A stretch of 64,000 bases of DNA from the NCBI GenBank assembly GCA_019749805.1, contig JAIEPH010000036.1, positions 62,001 through 126,000 on the forward strand. Direction: 5' to 3'. Source of the stretch: Mycobacteriaceae bacterium (lineage in GTDB: Bacteria; Actinomycetota; Actinomycetes; Mycobacteriales; Mycobacteriaceae). This document shows positions 42,399 through 52,301 of the stretch, piece by piece; the stretch's first letter is position 1; each line of letters starts with the position of its first letter. The position numbers and the translations under genes are program-made. The notes under the pieces are model-generated. The model saw nothing but the letters and a program-made list of their open reading frames with translations, was not told the origin of the DNA and made no database searches.

Positions 42399-45300
42399 TC
42401 AGTGCCGCTGGTTGAGTTCTTTGAAGCGGGCGAGAGCCAAATCCCGCTGGTCGAGATCAAAGGCCTCCATGCGGATGACGCGTGGCCCGTCGAAGAGGAG
42501 AAGGATGATCGCCGGAAGTTCGATTGCTGCGCCTTCGGCCGTGGTGCCTTTAACAACAACGCTGTTCACAACGCCCGTCGCCGATTGTGCGAGGATCTCG
42601 GGGCCCTCAACCCATAGGTCTGGGATCAGCGACTCCAAGGCGCGCATCGACCTCCAATGATCGGCGATCGTTTCGATGACTCCGCTTGCCAGTTGCCGAT
42701 GATTCACATAGGTGGCACCGTCTTCAATCGCCGCGACCGCATCCCAGTCATGACGGTTATAGGCCTCATTCACCTTGTGCGACGCCTCGATCACCTCGGG
42801 ATGGGCGACCGCTCGCGTTGCGATCCAGCGTGCAGTGAGCTCACCGAAGGAGCTGTTGATATCGTCGGAATCGAAAATCACAAAGCCGGAGATCAATTCG
42901 TCAGCGGTCACTTCGGCGTGTAGCAGAGCGTCCACAGCGATCGGCCGATCGACCTCGCTGTGATCGCGGAACACCAAGCGGCACAGCCCCAGGTGAGGTC
43001 CCCTGATGGCGATGGGTTCCACCTCCGCTTGCCAACTGGTAGGCGCCTCGAAGAAGAACGTGCGCGCGAAGTCCGGCTGGATCAAGCCCTTGTCACGCAG
43101 TCCTTTTCGCCGATCCTCATACCGCCCGTCTGCAGTGACAAGGGCAAGGTAGCGGTCAAGGTCGCGGCGGTTGAACGCATCCATCGCGGACGCGAAAACC
43201 CGCGTCTCGGCGTTCTCCAACTGACGTGTCGGGACACTGAGTTCGTCGAACCGCGCGAGCGCAGCGTCGAGGTCTGCCTCCTCGAACATTTCGCTGCGGT
43301 TGATCAGATCGCCGTCGACCATGATTATGTCGATCCCCCGCCACTCCGCCTCGAAGCCCCCTTGTGTGGTCCCCTCCGCCCTGTGAGCGATGACCGCTCC
43401 CAGATTGCTCAAACGGTGCACAGCTTCGATGTAGGTTCGACCGTCGGGCATGTCATCCCACGAAGATCGGATGTACGCGTTTAGCTCACCGGGCTCGAAT
43501 GACGTCGCTCCGTGGTGATTGATATTCACCCAGTCTGGCGTCGTCGAAAAAGCTTCGTGACGGTTGGCCGCGGCGATGGCGCCTGATATGGCCGACCACG
43601 TCCGCGCGTGGTCGGCTGCATCACCGGCGAGGTATCGGGCATCGAGCTCCTCGAAGGCACCGTCGAGGTCGTCCGGATCGAAAAGGACTCCTCGGCGCAT
43701 CAGGCCATCGTCAGCGACTTCAATGAGAACCAGACGCTCGACCGTTATCGGTTGCTCGACATCGCTAATGTCGCGATAGGTGTCGCGGGTCAGCGCTAGG
43801 TGAGCTCCCCTAACCGCGACAGGCTCTGTTCTTGCGCGCCAAGCGAGCGGTAGCGTTTCGATCACGGCGCGCGCGGCCTCTCGCAAGGGCCCTTCGTCAC
43901 GAAAACCCTTGCGGCGGTCTTCGTATCTTCCGTCCGCAGTTGTCAGGCCAACAAATCCGTCGAGGTCCCGTCGATTTATTGCATCTACTTGTCGTGCCCG
44001 AGTCCGGGTTGCGGCATTCTCAAGGAGTGGCGCAGGCGCACCTAGTTCGTCGAACCGTGCGAGTGCAGCGTCGAGGTCTGACTCGTCGAATATTTCGCAG
44101 CGGTTGATCAGATCGCCTTCGAATGTCAAAAGGTGGATGTCGCGCCACTCCGCATGGAAACCTTGCGTCGACTTCCCGTGCGCCGGGGCCGTGACGACTG
44201 CTCCGAGAGTGTTCAGACGATGAATGGCCGCGATGTAGATGCTGAGGTCTGGTGCGACATCCCAAGCAGCACTGGTGAGACCGAACAGGTCACCGGGCGC
44301 GGAAGCTATCCCGCGGCGGTGGTCGATACTCGCGAAATCCGACGTCATCGCGGACAACTCGTGGCGGTTGAACGCAACGTACGCTCGCGCAACGAGCGCC
44401 CACGTGTGCGCGTGGGCGGCCGCTTCGCCTGCTGCATAGCGCGTATCGAGTTCTTCGAATGCGTCGTCGATTTCGTCGGGGTCGAACACGACCGTCGCGG
44501 TGACTCGGTTGTCGGCGTCGGTCTCGAAAATATGAAGGACTTCGGCGTAGAACGCTTCGGGTCGCTGATCCTTGCTTGTGTAGCGGGCTCGCGTGAGGGC
44601 GAGGTGTGCGCCGCGAATCGCCACCACGTCCTCGATCACGTTCGTGAAGCCGACATCAGCGGCTGCGCGCACGTCATCAATCGTGGTTTCGCGCCCGTAT
44701 CGGATCCCACCGTTCACAGTCCGCCGTCGATCGTCGACCGAACAGCTGTCTGCAAGGATGGCGCGCATTCCGCCCCAGTCGCGGGCGGCCAAGCACGCTC
44801 GGCTTCGATCTATTACTGCAGTTGCCGCGTTGTCCAGCCGCGGTTGAGACAGGCTGAGTTCGTCGAAGCGCGTGAGCGCCGCGCCGAGGTCTGCCTCGTC
44901 GAAAGCTTCGCTGCGCTTCATCCGATTGCCTTCGAAAGTCAACAGATCAATTGATCTCCATTCGAGCTCCGAGCCTTCTCGCGAGGTTCCGTGCAGTGAG
45001 TGGGTAACAACCGCTCCTAGATCGCTCAGCCGATGGACACTCTCGACATATATGCGGGCTTGTGACGTGAGGTCCCACACGGCGCGGAAAGATGCGGGCA
45101 TACTTTCTGCGTCGACCATCGCGAGTCGTCGGTGGTCGACGAACGCCCAATCCGTGGTCCTGGCGGCCAACTCGCCTCGATTGACCGAATCGAAACTCCG
45201 CGTGACGCGGGACCACATATCTGCGTGGGCGGCGGCTTCGCCTGTGGCGTAACGGGCGTCGAGTTCCTCGATGGCGGCATCGTAGTCATCAGGGTCGAAT

Positions 45301-48300
45301 TCGATTACGGCGGCGATCCGTTCGCGAGTGTTGATCTCGACGATGCGAAGCGACTCGGTGTGAAATGCATCGGGGCGCTGGTCCCGTCCCATCATGCGAA
45401 CACGCTTGAGGGCCAGCCGCGCGCCGCGGGTTGCGACGACGGTCAATTTTACGTTCGTGACCCCGACGCCGGCGACCGCTCGTATATCCGCCATTGCGGC
45501 ATCTCGACCATGTCGGATCCCAGCGCCCACGATCCGACGGCGATCGTCGATGGACATGTCGTCAGCCAGTTGTGCCGACATTGCATCCCAGTCGCGTGCC
45601 GCGAAGGACGTCCAGAAGCGCTCGTTAACTTGGCTTGCCGCGTTGTGTAGTCGTGGTGCCGATCGACTCAGTTCGTCAAACCGCGCGAGCGCGGCGTCGA
45701 CGTCGGCCTCGTCTCGAAGCTCGATACGGTTGACCAGGTCCCCCTCGACCGTCAGAAGTTCGATCATTCGCCACTCGGCATCGAAGCCGTCTTGCGAGGT
45801 ACCCTGTGCGACAAGGGCGAACACCGATCCGACGCCGTTCAGAAGATGAACAGACTCGATGCGAATGGTGAGGTCCGGTGTTTGATCCCATGCGACGCGG
45901 GCGTACCCGTCCAGGGCACCCGCCTCGATGATCGCAAACTGCCGGTGGTCGACGAACACAAAGTCCGGTGTCTCGTCGGGGAGTTCGCGCCGGTTGAATG
46001 CGGCGACGGCGCCGGCGACGGCCGCCCATGTCTGCGCGTACGCAGCCGCTTCTCCAGCGAGATATCGCCGATTAAGCTCCTCGAAGGCGGCATCGACGTC
46101 GTCGGGGGCGAACACGACGATCGCGGCGATTCGCTCGTCGGCGTCGATTTCGTAGACGGTGAGCACCTCCGCGAGGAAGGCATCGGTCCCCTGCGCGCCA
46201 CCCGAGTAGCAGGCACGCGTGAGAACCAGGCGCTCCCCTCGGGTGGCTATGGAGGTCGACGTTCTATTCGTGGACCCGAGGTCGGCGCTCGCCCGCATGT
46301 TGGCGATCTCCGCATTTCGGCCGTATCGGACTCCCCCGCCGACCACCCGACGGCGATCGTCACCGGAAACGTCGTCGGCCAGTATCTCCGCCATTGCGGT
46401 CCAGTCGCGCGCTGCGAAGCTCGCTAGCAAGCGCTCGGTCGCTTGGCTTGCGGCGTTCTTCAATCGCGGTGTCTGCAGGTGTAATTCGTCGAAACGGGCG
46501 AGCGCGGCGTCGAGGTCGGCCTCGTCGAATACCTCGCAGCGGCTCAGCATGTCGCCTTCCACCGTCACAGTCGTGATCACCCGCCACTCGGCGTCAAAGC
46601 CTTCTTGCGAGGTCTCGTGCGAGGCGTTGGTGACGACTGCTCCGAGGTCATCCAGACGATGCACAGCCTCGATGGAGTTGCGGAGGTCAGTCGTTAGGTT
46701 CCACGCGGCATCAAGTAATGCAGGCATATCACCCGACGCAAACGATGTGCCTCGGCGGTGGTCAATGTTCACCCAATCTGGCGTCGTCGGAGGCATTTCG
46801 CGCCGATTGAGCGCGGCGTATGCCCGTGTGATGACCGACCAGGTGTATGGATGGAGAGCAGCGTCGCCGGTGAGATATCGAGCGTCGAGCTCTTCGAAGG
46901 CGGCGTCGATGTCGTCCACGTCAAACACGACGAAAGCTGCGAATCTATCTTCGGCGTCAGTCTCGCCGACATGGAGGACCTCGTTGTGGAACGCCTCGGG
47001 TCTCTGGTCTCGAATCGAATAGCGGGCACGCGTGAGTACGAGGTGTGCGCCGCGAGTCGCAATCACGGCCGACGTCACGTTGGAGAACCCGAGGGCGGCG
47101 GCCGCTCGCACATCCTCGATGTGGGAATCTCGACCCTGTCGGATGCCGGCGTTAACGACCCTTCGGCGATCGTCGACGGAAACGTCGGCGGCCAGTGTGT
47201 CCGCCAAGGCGGTCAAGTCGCCGGCCGCGAAATGCGTCCAGTAGCGCTCGCCCACTTGGCTTGCCGCGTTCTCCAGCTGCGGCGCCGGACGACTGAGCTG
47301 TTCGAACCTTGCGAGCGCAGTGTCGAGGTTTGCCTCGTCGAAGATCTCGCAGCGACTGACCAGGTCGACTTCGACCTTCAGAACCATTGTCTCTCGCCAC
47401 TCGGCATTGAAGCCTTCTCGCGAGGTCCCACGCGCCGTAAACGTGACGACTCCCCCAATATTGCTCAGCCTATGCACAGCGTCAATGCCGATACGGACGT
47501 CCGGCATCACTTCCCACGCAGCGCGTACATAAGCCTCCAGGTCGCCCGACTCGATCGGTGTAAGCGACCGATGATCGACGTCGACATAATCCGCTGTTGT
47601 GGCGGGGATTTCATGCCGGTTGAGCGCGGCGAAAACATTCGCGACGACCGACCATGTGCGCGAGTAGCCGGCCGCTTCTCCCGCGCCGTAACGGGAATCA
47701 AGCTCGTCGAAGGCGACGTCGATGTCATCCGGGTCAAACACGACGAGTGCCGAGACCACATCGTCGGCATCGGTCTCGATGATGAAAAGGATTTCGATGA
47801 CAAACGGATCGGGGCACTCGTCTTCGGCTGTGTAGCCGATACGACCGAGGACGAGGTGCGCGCCGCGGGTCGCGATGACCGACGGCGTTGTCTGTCTGAC
47901 GCCGCTGTCGGCGCGTAGCTGCATATCGTCGATCACGGCATTCCGGCCCTGTCGTAGTCCGAAATTGACCACCGGACGACGGTCCTCAATGGAAATGTCG
48001 GCAGCCATGGTTTCGGATACAGCGGTGCGGTCGTTGGCGGCGAAGTGCAGCCAAAAGCGCTCGGCCACTTTACTTGCCGCATTTTCCAGCCGCGGCGCCA
48101 GCCGGCTGAGCTCATCGAACCTCGCGAGTGCGGTATCGATATCGGCTTCGTCGAAATACTCGAAGCGATTGATTAACTCTCCTTGGACCGTCAGGATGGC
48201 GATCCCCGGTTGTTCAGCGCCGAAACCCTGCTGCGATGTTCCTCGTGCGACACACGTGACCACTGCCCCGATTTCAGTCAGCCGATGGACCGCCGCGATC

Positions 48301-51300
48301 TGGATACGCCAGTCCGGCAAGACTTCCCATGCGGCACGCATGTTGGCCGCGAAGTCGCCCTCCCACAGGGCGAGTCGGTGGTGGTTAATGTGGACCCAGT
48401 CCGACGCCGTCGGGGCTAGCTCATGCCGGTTGAGCGCGGCGTAGGCCTGCGTGATGACCGACCACGCGTCGGAGTGGGCGGCCGCTTCGCCCACGAGGTA
48501 CCGGGCATCGAGCTCCTCGAACGCGGCCGCAATGTCGTCGGGATCGAACGCGATCGCCGCCACGATCTGGTCCTGGGTGTTGATTTCGACAACATCGATG
48601 ATTTCGATATCCAGCCCCGGCCAATCGGGCGCGATGAAAAAGTGGCTAGAGAGGACGAGGCGCTCCCCACGGATCGCTATGGGGGTCGTCGTCATTTCTG
48701 TACATCCGATTTCCGCGATGGCTTTGACATTCGCGATTTCGGAGTCCCGACCATGTTGGACTCCGCGATTCACCACGTGGCGACGATCGTCGGCCGTGAA
48801 GTCGTCGGCCAGTGCTTGCGCCATGACATCCCAGTCACGGGTCGTGAAGTGCGAAAGGTAGCGCAAGAGTAGTTGGTTTGCCGCGTTGTTCAACTGTTGT
48901 GCAGGCCGGCTGAGCTCGTCGAATCTTGCGACCGCGACATCGAGGTCTGCTTCGTCGAACAGCTCGCAACGGCTTATCAGTTCGCCATCGACAGTCAGGA
49001 GTTGGATCACGTTCCACTCGGCTTCAAAGCCCTGCGGCGAGTTCCCATGTGACAGGGTGGTGACGACCGCGCCGCAATCGCTTAGTCGATGCACAGCGAC
49101 ATTGCGGGCTCGGAATTCCGACGTCGGATCCATGGAATCGTGGATGGCGGCGGCCAATTCTCCGGGCGCGAATACCGAAACACGACGGTGATCAATGGTG
49201 ACCCAGTCCCGGGTGGTCGTGGAACGCTCGCCACGGTTGAACGCCGCGAGACTCCGGGCGATGACCGACCAAGTGTGCGAGTGGGCGGCCGCTTCACCCG
49301 CGAGGTACCGGGCGTCGAGCTCCGCGATGGCAGCGTCGATGTCATCGGCGTCGAAAAGGACGCGGGTTGCCATCCGGCTATCGCCGTTGATCTCGACGAT
49401 GCCGAGCATCTCGGTGTGGAATGCGTCGGGCCGCTGGTCTCTCCCCGAGAGGCGGATACGCACCAGGGCAAGGCGCTCCCCGCGGATGGCGATCACGGTC
49501 GACGTCCCCTTCTTGGTCCCGAGGTCGGCGGTCGCCCGCATGTCCGCGATCTTGGCGTGTCGACCGTGTCGGGTGCCGGCGTTCACTACCCGCCGACGAT
49601 CGTCTGCGAAAATGTCGTCGGCCAGTAACTCGCCCATCGCGGCCCAGTCGCGGGCCGCGAAGTACTCCTGGAAGCGTTCTTCCACCTTGGTTGCCGCGTT
49701 TTCCAGCCGAGACGCCGGCCGGTTGAGCTCGTCAAACCTCGCAAGCGCGGCGTCGAGGTCTGCTTCGTCGAACAACTCGACGCGACTGATGAGGTCGCCG
49801 TCGACTGTCACAACGTCGATCAACCGCCATTCCGCGCCGAACCCCACTTCTGATGTCGCGGACGCCGTATACGTGACGGCCGCGCCGAGGGCACTAAGCC
49901 GATGCACAGCCTCGATGCGGCTAGTCAAGTCGGGCGCGACGCTCCGTGCGGCACGCAGGTATGCGGTCAGGTCAGCCGTCTCCGCCCGAACAAGTCGTCG
50001 GCGGTCAACGATCTGCCATTCCGGCGCCGTGGGCGGAGCGTCCTGCTGGTCTACCGTGGCGAACCCACGAGTGACGACCGACCAGGTGTTGGCGTACACC
50101 GCCGCCTCGCCGACAATGTACCGGGCGTCGAGTTCCTCGAATGCGGCATCCATGTCGTCGAGGTCGACTATCACGACCGCCGTGAGTCGCTCGTCGGCGT
50201 CGATCTCGATAACGCCGAGCCATTCATTGCGGAACGCCTCGGACCGCTGGTCTGGGCCCGACCATTGGATCCGAGTTAGGGCGAGGCGCCGACCGCGGGT
50301 TGCGATGACGACCCATATCACGTTAGTGAACCCGACGTCGACGGACGCTCGCAGGTCTTCGATCAAGTAATCTCGGCCGTTTCGGGTCCCGGAGTTCACG
50401 ACACGTCGGCGATCGTCAATGGAGAAGTCGTCGGCCAGGATCTCAGCGATTGCGTCAAAGTTGCGGTCTGCGAACCACATCGTAAAGCGTTCGGCCACTT
50501 GGCTTACCGCGTTTTTCACCCGTGACACGGGCCGACTGAGCTCGTCGAATTTCGCGAGCGCGGCATCGGTGTCGGCCTCGTCGAAGATCTCGGCGCGGCT
50601 TATCAGATCTCCTTCGACCGTCATGATCTCGACCAACCGCCACTCTGCATCGAAGCCCTCGTGTGAGGTCCCTTTCATCACCTGCACGAAGACCGCTCCG
50701 AGGTGGCTCAGCCGATGTACAGCCTCGATGCGGAAGCTCATGTCCGGAATTTGATCCCAGGAGGCACGGAGGTATGCGATGAGGGCGCCGGGTGCAAACG
50801 GTGCCCCGTGACGGTGGTCGATGTTGACCCAATCCGCCGTTGTGGGCGACAGCTCATGCCGATTGAGTGCCGTGTAGACATCCGTGATGACTGACCAGGT
50901 GTGCGCGTGCGGCGCCGCCTCGCCCGCGAGGTACCGGGCGTCGAGTTCGGCTATGGCGGCGTCGATGTCGTCGAGATCAAACGCGACGTACGCCACGATC
51001 TGCCCGTCGGCGCCGATCTCGACGAGACGGAATAGCTCGGTGTGGAACGCGTCGGGTCGCGTGTCCCGGCCCGAGTAGATGGTGCGAGCGAGGGCGAGGC
51101 GCTCTCCCCGAACAGCCATGACTTGTGACGTCATGGTCGCTGTCCCGAGATCGGCGATCGCCCGTACCTCCGCGAGCTCGGTGGCGCGGTCGGTGCCTGT
51201 CCGGTGCAGTCCTCGGCGCCGGTCCTCGACCCGAAGGTCATCGGTGAAGAGCGCGCCGATTTCATCGAAGCGTCTGTCTGCGAAGAAAGCGTTGAATCGA

Positions 51301-51330
51301 TGATCGGCGCGACTCGCGGCGTTCTCGAGC
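42399..51330 (-). repeat. Eleven ~811-bp tandem coding repeats
   Basis: The junction coding for the L-x-N-A-A motif recurs near 43215, 44025, 44840, 45645, 46460, 47275, 48085, 48895, 49705, 50515 and 51328. The period is about 811 bp (270 codons) with little drift. Copies are diverged but still share strings such as GCGTCGAGGTCTGCCTCGTC on the plus strand. This looks like an old, in-frame expansion, not a recent assembly artefact. Confidence 0.85.
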
Positions 51331-52301
51331 GGCCCTCGCGTCGGTTGCTCCTCAAACCGGGTGTGCGCGGCGTAGAGCTCGGCTCTCGCGGCATCGATGT
51401 CTTCGATGTCGAAACAAACCTGCAGTGCGATCCGTTCTTGCTCGTCCACTCCGACTACCTGGAGCATCTCGTCTTGCGGCGCCCCGGAACTCAGGTCGGC
51501 AGTGCCTACCAGCAGTCGAGCGAGGGCAAGACGTTCGCCGCGGACGGCGATGGGAACGTAGTGGTATCGCACTATGCCTGTCGCCAGATAATGCCCCATC
51601 TCATGTGAGTACTGGCCAGACGGAAGGTCGACTCGCGGATAACCGACGATCTTCCGATGACTCTCGACCGAGATGTCCGGGGCAAACAGCTGCTCTGCCT
51701 CGTCCCATGCCTCGCGGGCGGCTACGTCACCTAGCCGGCCGAGCGTTCGTACGCATGCGTTTTCAGGTTCGGTAGTCGGCGCCGAAGATTCTTGCCAGAA
51801 TCGGGCGTGCGCGGCGTCGAGCTCGGCTATCGCGGCGTCCACGTCTTCGATGTCGAACCACACCCCAAGCGCAATGCGGCCTGACTGATCAAGACCTACC
51901 AGCTGAAGCATTTCAGAGTGTGGTGCGCCGGAGCTCACATCAGCAGTTGCCAGTTCCAGTCGGATGAGCGCCAGTCGCTCGCCTCGTACGGCGACAACCC
52001 CGTGACGATAATTGATGCCCGCCTCACCCGAAAGCCGCCTCAAGATCTGTATCCAATTGCCCGAGAAGAGGTCATCGCGTGTGAACGTGATGAACTTTCG
52101 GCGGCTCTCTACCTCCACGTCGGCTGCGCTCAACTCCTCGACTTCGCTCCACGCACCGCGGTTGAGAGCAGCGATCAAGTGACCGGTCACTCGTGTGCAC
52201 GCGTTATCCAGCGCGGCTAGTTGAGTTTCCGGTGGAGCGGGGGGGGGACGGGACTTCAGCGCCCAACAGCTTGCGCGCTTTTTCAGCAAGTGCTGCTGCA
52301 C
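42399..52301 (-). CDS. Giant tandem NTF2/SnoaL-like repeat protein (3300 codons), probably the C-terminal part of the adjacent regulator
   Basis: The frame encodes only NTF2/SnoaL-like alpha+beta units. I count two lead units (after LDNAC and PENAC), then 11 pairs. Each pair has a type A unit (LENAAxxV...FAARDW...ADD...DDRRRVV...G, then AVRGERLALxR or ATRGxxL, and VVFDxDDIDAAFEELDARYxAGEAA) and a type B unit (HTWSVI...ALNRxEL...DWVxIDHRR...AVHRLSxLGAVV...GTSxEGFxAEW...GDLISRxExFDEADLDAALARFDEL). The last pair is most divergent. The total is 24 domains. The nominal start, GTG 52301, has no proper RBS and is antisense-free but out of frame within the preceding gene, so translation probably comes from frameshift fusion. 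The function is unknown; NTF2-like folds bind small ligands or mediate protein contacts. Confidence 0.8.
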   Translation of the reverse strand: MQQHLLKKRASCWALKSRPPPAPPETQLAALDNACTRVTGHLIAALNRGAWSEVEELSAADVEVESRRKFITFTRDDLFSGNWIQILRRLSGEAGINYRHGVVAVRGERLALIRLELATADVSSGAPHSEMLQLVGLDQSGRIALGVWFDIEDVDAAIAELDAAHARFWQESSAPTTEPENACVRTLGRLGDVAAREAWDEAEQLFAPDISVESHRKIVGYPRVDLPSGQYSHEMGHYLATGIVRYHYVPIAVRGERLALARLLVGTADLSSGAPQDEMLQVVGVDEQERIALQVCFDIEDIDAARAELYAAHTRFEEQPTRGPLENAASRADHRFNAFFADRRFDEIGALFTDDLRVEDRRRGLHRTGTDRATELAEVRAIADLGTATMTSQVMAVRGERLALARTIYSGRDTRPDAFHTELFRLVEIGADGQIVAYVAFDLDDIDAAIAELDARYLAGEAAPHAHTWSVITDVYTALNRHELSPTTADWVNIDHRHGAPFAPGALIAYLRASWDQIPDMSFRIEAVHRLSHLGAVFVQVMKGTSHEGFDAEWRLVEIMTVEGDLISRAEIFDEADTDAALAKFDELSRPVSRVKNAVSQVAERFTMWFADRNFDAIAEILADDFSIDDRRRVVNSGTRNGRDYLIEDLRASVDVGFTNVIWVVIATRGRRLALTRIQWSGPDQRSEAFRNEWLGVIEIDADERLTAVVIVDLDDMDAAFEELDARYIVGEAAVYANTWSVVTRGFATVDQQDAPPTAPEWQIVDRRRLVRAETADLTAYLRAARSVAPDLTSRIEAVHRLSALGAAVTYTASATSEVGFGAEWRLIDVVTVDGDLISRVELFDEADLDAALARFDELNRPASRLENAATKVEERFQEYFAARDWAAMGELLADDIFADDRRRVVNAGTRHGRHAKIADMRATADLGTKKGTSTVIAIRGERLALVRIRLSGRDQRPDAFHTEMLGIVEINGDSRMATRVLFDADDIDAAIAELDARYLAGEAAAHSHTWSVIARSLAAFNRGERSTTTRDWVTIDHRRVSVFAPGELAAAIHDSMDPTSEFRARNVAVHRLSDCGAVVTTLSHGNSPQGFEAEWNVIQLLTVDGELISRCELFDEADLDVAVARFDELSRPAQQLNNAANQLLLRYLSHFTTRDWDVMAQALADDFTADDRRHVVNRGVQHGRDSEIANVKAIAEIGCTEMTTTPIAIRGERLVLSSHFFIAPDWPGLDIEIIDVVEINTQDQIVAAIAFDPDDIAAAFEELDARYLVGEAAAHSDAWSVITQAYAALNRHELAPTASDWVHINHHRLALWEGDFAANMRAAWEVLPDWRIQIAAVHRLTEIGAVVTCVARGTSQQGFGAEQPGIAILTVQGELINRFEYFDEADIDTALARFDELSRLAPRLENAASKVAERFWLHFAANDRTAVSETMAADISIEDRRPVVNFGLRQGRNAVIDDMQLRADSGVRQTTPSVIATRGAHLVLGRIGYTAEDECPDPFVIEILFIIETDADDVVSALVVFDPDDIDVAFDELDSRYGAGEAAGYSRTWSVVANVFAALNRHEIPATTADYVDVDHRSLTPIESGDLEAYVRAAWEVMPDVRIGIDAVHRLSNIGGVVTFTARGTSREGFNAEWRETMVLKVEVDLVSRCEIFDEANLDTALARFEQLSRPAPQLENAASQVGERYWTHFAAGDLTALADTLAADVSVDDRRRVVNAGIRQGRDSHIEDVRAAAALGFSNVTSAVIATRGAHLVLTRARYSIRDQRPEAFHNEVLHVGETDAEDRFAAFVVFDVDDIDAAFEELDARYLTGDAALHPYTWSVITRAYAALNRREMPPTTPDWVNIDHRRGTSFASGDMPALLDAAWNLTTDLRNSIEAVHRLDDLGAVVTNASHETSQEGFDAEWRVITTVTVEGDMLSRCEVFDEADLDAALARFDELHLQTPRLKNAASQATERLLASFAARDWTAMAEILADDVSGDDRRRVVGGGVRYGRNAEIANMRASADLGSTNRTSTSIATRGERLVLTRACYSGGAQGTDAFLAEVLTVYEIDADERIAAIVVFAPDDVDAAFEELNRRYLAGEAAAYAQTWAAVAGAVAAFNRRELPDETPDFVFVDHRQFAIIEAGALDGYARVAWDQTPDLTIRIESVHLLNGVGSVFALVAQGTSQDGFDAEWRMIELLTVEGDLVNRIELRDEADVDAALARFDELSRSAPRLHNAASQVNERFWTSFAARDWDAMSAQLADDMSIDDRRRIVGAGIRHGRDAAMADIRAVAGVGVTNVKLTVVATRGARLALKRVRMMGRDQRPDAFHTESLRIVEINTRERIAAVIEFDPDDYDAAIEELDARYATGEAAAHADMWSRVTRSFDSVNRGELAARTTDWAFVDHRRLAMVDAESMPASFRAVWDLTSQARIYVESVHRLSDLGAVVTHSLHGTSREGSELEWRSIDLLTFEGNRMKRSEAFDEADLGAALTRFDELSLSQPRLDNAATAVIDRSRACLAARDWGGMRAILADSCSVDDRRRTVNGGIRYGRETTIDDVRAAADVGFTNVIEDVVAIRGAHLALTRARYTSKDQRPEAFYAEVLHIFETDADNRVTATVVFDPDEIDDAFEELDTRYAAGEAAAHAHTWALVARAYVAFNRHELSAMTSDFASIDHRRGIASAPGDLFGLTSAAWDVAPDLSIYIAAIHRLNTLGAVVTAPAHGKSTQGFHAEWRDIHLLTFEGDLINRCEIFDESDLDAALARFDELGAPAPLLENAATRTRARQVDAINRRDLDGFVGLTTADGRYEDRRKGFRDEGPLREAARAVIETLPLAWRARTEPVAVRGAHLALTRDTYRDISDVEQPITVERLVLIEVADDGLMRRGVLFDPDDLDGAFEELDARYLAGDAADHARTWSAISGAIAAANRHEAFSTTPDWVNINHHGATSFEPGELNAYIRSSWDDMPDGRTYIEAVHRLSNLGAVIAHRAEGTTQGGFEAEWRGIDIIMVDGDLINRSEMFEEADLDAALARFDELSVPTRQLENAETRVFASAMDAFNRRDLDRYLALVTADGRYEDRRKGLRDKGLIQPDFARTFFFEAPTSWQAEVEPIAIRGPHLGLCRLVFRDHSEVDRPIAVDALLHAEVTADELISGFVIFDSDDINSSFGELTARWIATRAVAHPEVIEASHKVNEAYNRHDWDAVAAIEDGATYVNHRQLASGVIETIADHWRSMRALESLIPDLWVEGPEILAQSATGVVNSVVVKGTTAEGAAIELPAIILLLFDGPRVIRMEAFDLDQRDLALARFKELNQRH

